In this document: positions 26,601 to 38,600 of the stretch, piece after piece | How positions within the stretch are numbered: position 1 is the first letter of the stretch | How the letters are laid out: every line of letters begins with the position of its first letter | Assembly (NCBI RefSeq): GCF_964355755.1 | Contig: NC_092670.1 | Location: 32,539,795-32,603,794 of the forward strand | Length of the DNA: 64,000 nt | Origin: Antedon mediterranea | Lineage: Eukaryota > Echinodermata > Crinoidea > Comatulida > Antedonidae | Direction: 5' to 3' | Notes under the pieces: model-generated | Databases searched by the model: none | Told to the model about the DNA's origin: nothing | The model's input: the letters and a program-made list of their open reading frames with translations, nothing else | Position numbers and translations under genes: made by a program

Positions 26601-29600
26601 TCATTCATTTTCAATTAGTTCAACCTGATCAATATTGGTTGGTATTATGGCTTTTAGCCTAGTGAAAATGATTGAACTAGAATAAAGTTCATGCATTTTC
26701 TTAAAATTTGATACTCGGTATTTTTAAATGTAAATATGCAAGTCAGCAAATAATTAAATATGATTTAGTACAGTACAGTAGTAAGTTGAAAAACAAACTA
26801 TGAATATATTATCCAAAATAGTCAGTGTAAATAACTACAAATAAAAAAACATTGATGGCAATAATCAGTCTAGTCAAACTATGCCATGTGTGTGTGGCCA
26901 AGTACAGGCGTAGTAGTAGGGCATGAAACCAACATTTATACTGTTAATATTGTTTGAATTTTGGGCTTGCTATAATGTAGTAGTGGCTTGAGTTGAGAAT
27001 CATTTAGTTTAAATAAACAATTTAAGCTTTTTTTCTAAAATGTTTAAAAACTTAAAACTTTTTGGAAAACATAATACAACTTTGTAAGAGACAATATACA
27101 ACGTATATTAAAGTTTGACAGTAAAATAAATTAAAAAAGTTTATCTGTAACTAGATAAAATGTTAATGTTCATTTTAAGAGATGTATACAGAAATTCTTT
27201 ATTTCTAGACCTACTCAGTGATGATGGATGATGTGTTAATGTGCTGTATAGACATAACACAAATTGAATGTCAGCCATGTGATTAGGTCTGCATTAATTA
27301 CTAATAGAGTAACAATGTTTTTATCATGTTTGGTTGACTAGTTCCATCCATCACTCATCTCCTTTCACCTCCATTTGTCATCACCGATTTGTTTACTGAC
27401 CCATAAATTTGACCCTACTCATTAGTTGTCCAAAGCTTTTGAAGTCATGTGTCTGAGGAGAAGCTTCTCAAGCTCTTAGTGGACCAAACCTTAGAAAGTG
27501 TATTTATTTAGGCTTTTGAGTGAAGTCTGTGAAGAGTTGTTTAGGCTGCACACAATAGAGGTTGCCAAGCAAAAAGCTCTGTCGATGCAGATGTTGAAAC
27601 TGAATTGATCTCAATATAAATATGAGTCTATAGGGTTACATCTTAATATACTGCTTGCTTTTAACCTTATGACCTTTAATTAGGCATCCAATTAATGACA
27701 GATTCTGATCACTATAGGCGTTGATGGCTCTCCGTCTCTGCTTTCTGATGTCAATAGATTTTATTCAGGAAAATATCCATGTCACACACTAGGCCTATAC
27801 ATTTTGTGATCAGAGTCGGCCCTAATATTGAAATTATAGTTAAAGTGTTAATTAAGGTTTACAAATTGCTGTCATTAACATTATAATTAGCATTTTGTCA
27901 CAAGAATTTAGGCTAGATAGCAATAGTGTATAAAAAGTAGTAAACAGAGTACAAATTAATGTGCTAAATTCTAAATTAATATTTTATATACAAAAAAAAA
28001 CAAACTTTCAGATGCATTTATTGTACATAATACTGTGCTTATATAATCATTTAATTCAGGTAGTTTCCTCATTTTATTTTAGATTTTATAACTCTGGAAT
28101 GTGGCTCATTGTTAAAATTTGACATACAGTCTGAGTACATTCTTTAAAATTAATTAATTACTTATTTAAAAATCTATTATTGCGTTTTTTCCAAGACATG
28201 GAAACCTGTTATCTAGGGTTAAACATTTCCATTTCTTTTAACCATTTTGCCGTCCATGTTTTCCAAGAATTACATGTTTATGTTAAAACTAGAGCAGTCA
28301 GATACAGTACTAGGCTAAACAGTCAAAGTTTTAGTTCCGTCAGCTATGCTATAACAGTTAGTTTAATTCAATTAACATTTACTTGATATATTGTTTCTTC
28401 AAATATTTACAAGATAAAAGTTTTATTGAAATTAAGTAAAAGGTTTTTATTGGCTTTAAAACATGTAACTGCTGCAGTAAAGTCTTTAGAGGCATGTCAC
28501 ATCAAGGCATCCTATATGCAAAATAACAGCAAACATCTGAATCACAGTAACCTTTTACACACCTAACAAAATCAATGTACTGGGACATAAAAGTTGCAGG
28601 TAAAGAGATGTCTGAAAGAGAGGTGGATAAAGAGTTAAAATCGGAATTGGAGTAGGCCTATATGTTTCTTCCAGTTGATCTCTCTTGAGATATTTGGCAG
28701 CAAAGATGTCTGCTCTAGAAACTCCAGAACTGTGCATTAAGTTTACACATTTTTGTAGTTCTATAGTGCATTTTGTGAATTTATTCTTGAATCTAATAAT
28801 GGTCAATTTTCCATCGCTTTTACATTATAAAAATCATATGCCACAATCTAATTAAAACATTTTTGCTACATTACTATTATTTTAAAGCAATAGGCCTGTT
28901 TATGTAATTAATAAATAAGTGTGCATGCATGGTAATGTGTCAAGCAAAAAGTTCTTGTTCAGAATAGAATGAACTCCATACTATTTAATATGCGCATATT
29001 AAAATGTCTTTTTGTATTGGTGTCTAATATTTATACTTTATTGATTGTTATTTTTTTATTGTTCTAGGCTGAAGTTCAGGAGGACATGTCTTCATTTTGT
29101 GATCGTAAAGATGAGGTAAGATTCATATCCTATGTAGTGCTTGGCAAGCTTGTGGCCAGGGAAAAAATGTCATGATCTAGACTCTAGACTGGATTCAGGA
29201 AGAAAAGGGGTTCCATTCAACTCGTTTTCGGGAACTTTAAATGAATTTTATTCAAGATATAAAATACCTGTTATTGATGCTACAATTTACTAAAGTCTAT
29301 ACTTTCTATTTGTATTACCTTTTATACTAACCGATTCCGTTTGTTTAAACTAAGAGGCATGCAGCCTACCTGTCTTGTGTATTGTTAAAACAACAATATT
29401 AACTTGTTCTTTTTTCAATTTTACCATGTAATTTACTCAATTATCCAACCTTGAACTTGTGAAGTGTGAAAACTTAAACTATGCTTTCTGGAACACAACT
29501 TTTGAAAATTGTCAAAAACATAATAAATCAAAAATTACCTAAGAATTTTAAAGACCCTGAGTGGTGGATGTTTGTTATTCCATTTTAGTCAGAAATAAAC

Positions 29601-32600
29601 CATTCAAAGTTTAACAAAACTTATAACACTATGGCTTCCTGTTTATTGTATGGTAGAATGGAAGTGTTTGTCCTACTACAGTAATTATCATGGGTCGGTT
29701 TAGTACTTGCCCAGCATACAATAGCTAGTATAAAAGCACGACTAAATAATTGATTCAATAGTAATCTACTTTATTTGTTTGATCAGGGAAGAGTGAAATT
29801 ACTAGATTGATATTCCTCTTTAGTCTACAATAACCCATTCAAACTTTAACAAAACACTACATTGCTTCCTGAGTAGTGTATGTAAAGCTCTGTCTACACT
29901 ATCAAACTTTATGTGACAAAAAAATGTGATATGCCTATGTATGGACATGATGATGTCATATCACTACCATATTTGGGCACATCACACTTGTTGGTTGTTG
30001 TTGTGTTTGTACTATTTTTTTTTTTCAGGGCTTTGTTTAGTAGGCCTACTTGCCCAACATACATTAGCTATACTAAAAGGAACCACAATATGTCTATGAG
30101 CCCGTGGCCAAATATTTTTGGGCCACATTGGGCTATAGCCTATTGATTCTTTATTGGTTCTTGTATATCTCAGAGCAAACATAATTTGTATGTATATTTT
30201 ATATGCAAATGACAATAAATCCACAAGTATTTTTCCACTGATGAACGAATGAATGAATTAATCTTTTTAAATTGTAAAAACCAGCTTGTATCCATTGCTG
30301 AATTAATTACAGTAAGTTTAAAGTATATTAAATTCATAAAGCATCAAGCATGAAACAAATTAGAAGATGTCAAGCGATTTTATTTTATGTTCTTTCAGAA
30401 ACAAATGTACCAGTGTGTTAATAGGCTTACATGTGAGTATTCATTTTCAGTATTGGGGGCAGCTTTTGATTTGTGATGACTGACACCGAAATTATGTCAC
30501 ATTAGTTCATTGTGTTCATGACGTCATATGGGGACATTTCGTTGCTCTTCACCATGACACATTTTTGTATATTACCTTATAAAACTTTAATTTTAAAGGA
30601 AAAATAGTCAACTGGAAGCCCATTGTCTGAAAGTCAGTTTTTGGTTAAATTCAACTGTTTATTTTGTTCTTTTATTGGCAAAACAATTTTTTTATATAAC
30701 TTGTGGCCTACAAATAATGTTATGCATCGATCGTTATTTTTTCATTTTTGGGCAATTGTTCATAATAATGAAATTTTGTGTTTGTTTATAATCTAATTTC
30801 ATTACTCTTTATTTATTCTACTTGGAAAATATTAAGAATAACATAAAAAATTATATATTTTTAGGGAAAAAGACTTGTTGTCAAAGTGCATCTTCTGGGC
30901 ATATTTGCTCAACAAAATGTGCGGCAGTCTTTGATGCGGTTTCTCCAACCGAACAAATGGCATTAGATGTTACGATGTACTGTTCTGATGTTGATGAAAG
31001 TATTAGTACATGCGTTAACAACTATACAAGTATTACGCAATCAAAAAGAGATCCAAAAGAAAGTGAGTATATTATAATGTTAGCTTTTGTTTGTTATTCA
31101 AGTTGTGTTGCCATTTATTCATTTACCAGAAAAAAATTAAAACAGTGAATAAAAGAAAGAAATGTACATTCTCTCCATTTTCACAATTACAATTTCTCAA
31201 TACAAATTCCATAACAATAACATAATAATTGTAACAAAACTGAATAGATTCCTGTCATTTTATTGGAGGATTGTGGATCACATGATATTCAATAGACATA
31301 CTATTTTCTTGTGATTAACAGGAATGTGATGTGAAATAAAGTATTAAATCTGATGTGTTTTCTTTTGCATTATAATTTTCGAAATGTATGGAATCTGTTT
31401 AATGCAGAACAAAACATAAAAAAACATAGGCCTACAGTAACAAGTTCTTTAACATGCATTAGGTACGGCTTTATGTCCCATCTAAAGGATGATGCAATGA
31501 GAGTAAATCATTCTGCCTAATGAATATAATAAATATGGCACAGACATGCTCGAACCCATGCCTCTCGGGCTAGTTTTATCCCTTGTGCATCATATCACTC
31601 TCTAAATTGTTTTGGTTTCATTGATTTTCAACAGCTCTCTAAAAAAAAGTTTTACAAATTGTTACACTGAATTCTATTTTTGTCTCATGAATTTATATTA
31701 AAGTGAAAGTACATTAAAACCTTTATCCCTTCTCATGTTGCACAAATTCAGTATTAAAATTGATTAATCACAAATATATGAGTGAAAGCATTGTTTGTCT
31801 TAAAGTGCAATAATAAAGACGCTACTATATAATATTCACAGCATAAACTATAATTTATATTTTCACATTCTCAAATTTAGCATGTTGATTTATTCTTTAA
31901 GGTATTGTTCACCTTTAGGGTGATATATATGCTTTTACTTCCTTATTCTGTAATGTAATATATAACATAATATAGTATAAACCCTGGGTTTAATAAATCT
32001 AACTTTTGGAAAAGACATAATACTGTAATGTATGTCATTGAAGTCTTATTTTTGGATCCGTCTAGACTAACAGGTACTGTACATTGGTTTTGTCATATAT
32101 AAATATCTTGGAATTGAGTTTGACCAGCATATGTCTGGCAAGCAGATCAATAAAAAAATCATAAAGAATGCAAATTACAGGTTGAAATATATGAAACGCA
32201 ATTCTCATCATTTAAATTTTCATTCACTTATTCTTTATACAGCTCTAATTCTCCCCACGATTGATTTATGCCTTGTCATCTTGGGCTTTTTAAAATAAAA
32301 CCCCTGATAAAAACTACAAATTATTCAAAACAAGGCTGTAGAGCTCTGTCTACACTATCAAACTAGTTTGATGTGTGATGTGCCCAAATATGATAGTGAT
32401 ATGACATCATCATGTCCATTGTATGGGCACATCACATTTTTTTTGTCACATAAAGTTTGATACTGTAGATGAGTCGTGATTCACATGTTGGTCATCCTCA
32501 ACTATCACAACTTAATTTCCGTTGTATCCAAGATTTTAATTTTAAAATTTATGTCACAACCTATTTTGTGAATACCAGAGAAACAATTGTGAAAGTAATA

Positions 32601-35600
32601 AAATTCTATATAACTATTATAATAACATATTAACTATTATTGATGTATCCAGCAATAAAAGTTGCTATTGTATGTAACTTTTGTTTTCCAATCCTCCAGT
32701 TAAGCTCTGTCTACAGTATCAACTTTATGTGACAACAAAATGTGTTGTGCTCAATGGACATGATAATGTCATATCACTACCATATTTTGCCACATTACAC
32801 TTTTTTTGATAGTATAAATTGTACAGAGCTTTAGAACAGGTAATTCAAAGTAAATTCAAACAAAAAAACAAATTTTAATATTAGATCTTCTTTTCAATTT
32901 TCTTATATTAGGCATTCATTGCTGTGAACAATCTGCAAATGAAAAATGCCGCCAAACGTGTCATAATGCCCTGAATGTCATGACAGATGAGATCCAGATA
33001 ATGGAAGCCTTGATAGATGACTGTGGAGAACCACTGTTGACTGATGTGCCAGATAAAATCTGGAATTGCTTTCTTCTTGATATTGGTAGGTAGAATTTTC
33101 TCAGTAGTACTGTACATCCCATACCTTCAGAAGATGGAGTGTTCGGCATTTGGAAGGAGCTAATGCTACTGTATAACAATTGATCAAAAGCTTTACACTG
33201 ATGGTTGGTTATAATGCCCTACCTACATTTCTAAACCTTATTAGGATATAGAGCCTGTTCTGACCTACCGTAATATCAAACTGAGAGTCAGAAACTACAG
33301 TGGGTGAAAGTTGATATGAACAGCCACTGTATATCCACCAAGATCAAAACATAGTTTTTTAATACAGTATGCAATTTTTTATTTTATTGTTAATGGTAAG
33401 AAAATTAGTAATTTCTTGATAAACGTCACAAATTTTGCATGACAAACAAAACGGCAAAATTCTGTATCAAATGGCGTAGTTGTGTGTAATGATTGAGTAC
33501 CAGTAGTTGCAACATCTTCAAACTGACATATGATTTGCCAATGAATCCCATACTTGTTTTTATAAAACTCATTATTATTTATTTAATATTGATATTTTAT
33601 TCTTTCTTTCCCTTTTTACAGCTACTTCAAAACTAGACTCCAAAACATCAGAAGAGAGCAAGACTCCAGTTAGTCTGTTAAATGTAGAGGGCGCCAAACT
33701 ATCTTGCTGCCATGTGGCTGTTAGCACTGTTTGCAAAAATTTGTGTATCAAGGTAAGAAAAAAAGTTTATGCATTCAAAATCGTTTATTGGGAACAATTT
33801 GGTTTGTGTTTTTGATATTGTCTTTTTTGGACACACCAGCTTTGAACATGATTTGTATATTTGTTCAATTCAATACAACTTTATTTAACCACGGATGAGG
33901 CCCAGATCAACACATGGTTGTTCTTCCCTGGGGACGTGCAATATACAAAATTTTCATTTGTACGTAATTGTTTCAAATAGGTCCTGTTCTGTTTTTTCCC
34001 CATGATATCATCCTATTGTTATGAAAAAGACATAGATTTGAACCATGAACTTGTGGTTCATGAAACAATTGACATATTTTATCATTTTCGTTTGACACTG
34101 ATTATTATTATTATTACTATTTCATAGTTATACAGCGAACCTATTGAACCATTACGATGGGATGAGTTTGAGATCAAGTGTAAATATAGATCAGCAGAAG
34201 AGACAGCCATGCTTACATGCTTAGCTGATTGTAAGTTTACTTTAACAAAAACAAACAATTAGCACAGATGGCATAAATAGGCTGTTGGTATTTATATTCA
34301 AAATTTAAGTGAGTTAATGATGTGGGATAGCATTATTTTTATACTGTATACATACAGTACATAGTGCTATAGGATGTCAAAGTCATGGACACTACAAAAT
34401 AGGCAAAAGCAATCGATATTTTCTCCTTTACTTACTTAACATTTTGTCAAAAGTAAATTTAATATTCTATTATTTTCAGTTGAAGAACCCTGCCAACCAG
34501 GCTGTAGTGGAATGGATTATTGCAGCAATTTTAATGGAAGGTAAGTAAATGTTTGCTGGTCAGGTGTTAGTCTGAGGTCTCTATTTTAGGTGACCATGTG
34601 ATGTTTAGTTTCTATGTTTGCCTTTTATCGTGGTGGATCACGCCCTGTCTACACTATCAAACTTTATGTGAAAACAAATGTGCCCATACAGGTGCCTTTT
34701 AGTATGGATACCATGACTCCTAATGGAATATGGTAACAATTAAAATTATCTCTTGCGTAAGGTCTGATGTGTGATGATGTTCCCTCCCATTTGAATCTTG
34801 GTTGAATAGGGCATTGTCAATACAACTTTTATTTCTTTAAGAGTTCCTTCGTTGTGTCTGAACTGAGATCATGACCAGTACATCCCAGCTCCACCCCCCG
34901 AAAGATGGACTGGGTTCTTTAAAAAAGTGCACACTTAAAATGAAATAGGAGAAGAGCCTGGTTTGCAGTACCCCTTTCTTTAACTTCTCAGCCACCTGAA
35001 ATTGAATTATTGAGTGTATCTCAAAAGATTTTAATCAAACCAAATTGATCAAATAATTATAATTTTACAGACCGACAGAGCTATTCCGCAGCTGCAATGC
35101 GCATGCAGACCGTAGTGCAAGAGAAGACATGAACAACTGGATGGGAGGAACTATTCTGATGCCTCATATGACGCTTTCTGTGCAGAACATCCGAGACTGC
35201 CAGCCTGAGATGTGGAAAGCGATCGCATGTACTTTACAGATTAGGCCATGTCATCGTAAGACACACAGTAATATGATATGCAAGTAAGTTTAGTAGATGA
35301 AGTATCAATTACAACTTATAGTGCTCTTACATAAGATATAGATTCTAGATATATATATTTTCATTTGGTTGAACTATTATGCGTCACATGGTATTTTATA
35401 GACATATAATATCAAACAATCGAGTGATAGTATTATTCAGCTTTTTAGTATGAAAAAAATCTTCTCGTGTATGAAAAACACCAAGCAGAAATCCTATAGT
35501 GCTTGGCCTAGTTAAGCTTGGTTTGACATCATCATCTTTTCTTTGAGTTTGCTTTCTCCCTCTTCCAAGAAGTTAATAGCTATCTTCCTTCAAACCAACT

Positions 35601-38600
35601 TTCCTACTTTCTTTTTTTACCATATCTTTCCACGTCACGTTTTGCCGTCCTCTTTCTCTTCTACCTCCAACTTCTAAATTCCAAGCTCTCTTTACTGGTT
35701 CATCTTCATCTTTTCTTAGAGTATGTCCCATTAGATCTCAAGCAAGCAAGTTACTTTTACTCAAGGTCTTTCGTTTGTTTTTTTTAGAGCGGACTGTGTT
35801 GAAATCTTAACCCAATGCATTGCTCAGAATAGTGAAGAATCAGAATACTCGATAAAAGACATGTGTGACATTCTGTCACCAGCAGATGATGATGCACCCT
35901 GTATTTCATTTAAAGAATACTTATGTAAGTTTTGTTTTCTTCACACAACCAGCTACCCATTGGTAAATTTGATTATTTTCATGCGTTTGTAGACATTTGT
36001 AAATGGAAAAAAACGAGTCAAACTCATCAAATTCTTCAAAGGCAAAATTTCTATTGTTCTCTCATAATGCCTACGTATTATTTTTATTTTTCAGATCCAA
36101 GTAAATATGCCGAAATATCAACAGAAGTGACACTTCCATGCAATAACAATCCTTGTAAAAACGACACATTCACAAAACACAGCTTGTGTACTACAGATCG
36201 GACCCTCTGCGGTGAAGGCGATGTCTGTTCTAAGCCTAGATGCATGTTAGGTAAATCAATTACTTTTAATAATAAAATAGAGTTTTAAATTTTATTTCAA
36301 AACACGTATTCCTTAAAGAAGAGTGCGAGGCTATTTACTGTACATAATGTATGTAATGTGCGCTATCAGTCTAATCTGTTCTACTCCACATTCAAAATTG
36401 AAGCTCTTTTGTTTAATAAACTAGCTTCCCGGCCTAGTTTTGGACGATGATTTATTCAAGATAATTAAATAAAAGTTGAGTTTAGAACAGTATGTGTGTT
36501 ATAAAACAAATAAATAATGTTCTATTCATTAAAGTATACCTATCTTTGATATTAACTTATTGGCAACATAATTCTAACAAGAAATTTTATAGAAATCATA
36601 CAGTATGGTTTCAATTTTCATCTGTCCAATGGTTACTAGAGTAAACAGATCTTTTACTTTTAGGTTGTAAACTTGGACGCTCTCAACGTTTTATGTTTCC
36701 ACATGGAAGTAAGGTCCGAATCCCTGACTCAACCAACGATTTAACACGGTACAAGGCTTGTAACTGTGGTCAGAATGGACTATTTGAGAACTTTCAAACA
36801 ATACCAAAACTAAAGGTTCGAGATTGTAAAATTGCTGGCCAGCTTAGAGGTAAGATTTTTAAGTCTCTCTTTTCACGCTGCTGCTCTAGCCTGCTACGTC
36901 CCATTAGGACTACTCAATCAGAAGCTAAAGCAAGCAGCAGTAATAGTACTGTATCTAAGGACGACAGTTTTGCAAAAATGGAAACTCCACTAAAATTTAT
37001 AGATTCCACCTACTAGACCCAAAAAACGTCTTGGAAAAGAGTCTATTAGGCTAAAATTACAAATCCCAAAGCATTTCTGGTATTTATCCCATTTGACTAT
37101 AATACTGACTTTTGACTGTAATTCACTGTCAGATATTCATTGAATTATTATCAAAACAGTCCATTAAAGTTTGTGTTTGTAATAGGATACTTCACACTTG
37201 AAATATCTAGGGTGATGAAGTGACCCACCAGACTTGACCTTAGCAATAAAATTAACTAAAGTGACAGAAATTGAGTATTCACTTCTGTAACAAAAAATAA
37301 TATTTATTCACATATAAAAAGAGAAAAGAAACCCAAAAACCATTGTCTGACAGACAATTTAAGTATTTGTTGCTTTAAATTACATTTTTTCAGGTAAAAT
37401 AACTATTATGTGACAATAAAATGACACATTCAAAAACAAATTTAAACTAAAAAATATTTTTCAATAAGCGAGCAGCGTTTTTTGTAAGAAATATTTCTTG
37501 TTTGAATCTGTGTTCTTTCATTCAAACGCAACAGATGCTGAACTTAGTAGTTCACTTTTAATCACTGTAATAAAAACAGCAGCATTGCAAACAACAACAG
37601 TCCTGTTGTTGTTATGGCACAGGTTTAAAGGCCCAAAGTTGGCTTGGATAAGAAGGTACACAACTAGGCTGTTCGTGTGCACTTAAAAAGAAACCAGTGC
37701 ATTCTTTAAAGGAGATTATCTGGGCGTTTTGCTCCTTTTCAGCCCCTTGTCGTTTATTCCTTATTGATAACCCAAACAAAATCAAAATGTGAGATTGAAT
37801 TTATCAGTTATCCTTATTTTTTAAATTAAAATGTTTGTTTTCTACTCAGAACATTTGAGTCATTTTTTCGTTGATTGCAATATGTGTGTATGTTATGGCG
37901 GAGTGAGTACATGCTCCAAAAGACAATGCTTGTCTAGTTCAGCCACCATAGAAGAACAAAGACGATACACTGGTCTACCATGTAACTGCGCTGATCAGTT
38001 TGTTCCTGTCTGTGCACTCAACGGCAAAACATACCCAAGTGTATGTCTGGCAAGGTACAGTATTTAACAATTTCTTTACACTTCAAACCAATCAAATTAC
38101 TATTGTCATGCATGAGAAAACATCAACATATAAATTTCCTTCGGATAAACATGTTGATAATGTAAACAATTTTAATTACAGTTTTCATTCATTGGTTAAT
38201 TTAAAATTGTTTTGAAAATGTTTAGATGTATGGAATTCGAAGATGACCAACTCGAGTTTGGCATGTGCAGAAGTAAAGATCCCTGCTCCACTGCTTCTTG
38301 TGAGTCTGGGACGAGGTGTGTACCAAATCGACAAGTCTGTTTAAGTCTGGACTACACAGAGTGTCCACAGCATGAGTGTAGTGAGTATAATAATTAATTT
38401 TATACAGTAGTTGTTTCTATGTTTGACCTATTATATCAACTATTCCAGGCATGTCTGTTGTGTTATCATACAGAAAGAACCAGGTTCAATTCCCAAAATG
38501 AACAACTCCCTTTCCACTCAGCTGTAAATGGTTGAAAAATAGTAGGGAGGATAAAGTGGCGTACAGTACATGGAAAGGAACTGGCCACCATACCACATAA

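Larger units (their letters stand above)
20975..29067. other. RECK intron 5 (8.1 kb), mostly unassigned
   Basis: This is AT-rich and contains two tRNA-derived SINE remnants (21110-21186 and 26200-26408) and a (CT)n run at 25902-25920. No exon-like or gene-like segment could be supported on either strand in the rest. Confidence 0.6.
9113..34230 (+). other. RECK: RECK N-terminal five cysteine-knot (CC) repeats, exons 2-11
   Basis: Five repeats each begin with a CC pair followed by C-x3-C and end with a W/x-x-C-V/F motif. The repeats are: PTCCHK..FWTCVNN (exons 2-4), KVCCIN..MYQCVNR (5-7), KTCCQS..ISTCVNNYT (8), HCCEQ..IWNCFL (9, residues about 200-252) and LSCCHV..MLTCLAD (10-11). Repeat 4 corresponds to the vertebrate Wnt7-binding CC4; W248 is kept and a Pro lies at 244. 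Repeats 1 and 2 are split over several tiny exons (34-86 nt) separated by introns of up to 8 kb, while repeats 3 and 4 are nearly single exons. Confidence 0.85.
34480..36849 (+). other. RECK: RECK Frizzled-like and central cysteine-rich region, exons 12-16
   Basis: Exons 12-14 encode a Frizzled-like cysteine-rich module. It has EPCQPGC, RPTELFRSCNA, CQPEMWKAIACTLQIRPC, CKADCVEIL and MCDILSP. Exons 15 and 16 carry CNNNPCKNDTF, a C-x4-C-x3-C run and GCKLGRSQRF..CNCGQNGL. In exon 16 the segment after CGQNGLFEN lacks two cysteines present at the matching place in human RECK (recalled as ENCMEMHC). This could be a lineage change or an alternative acceptor or donor. Confidence 0.8.
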
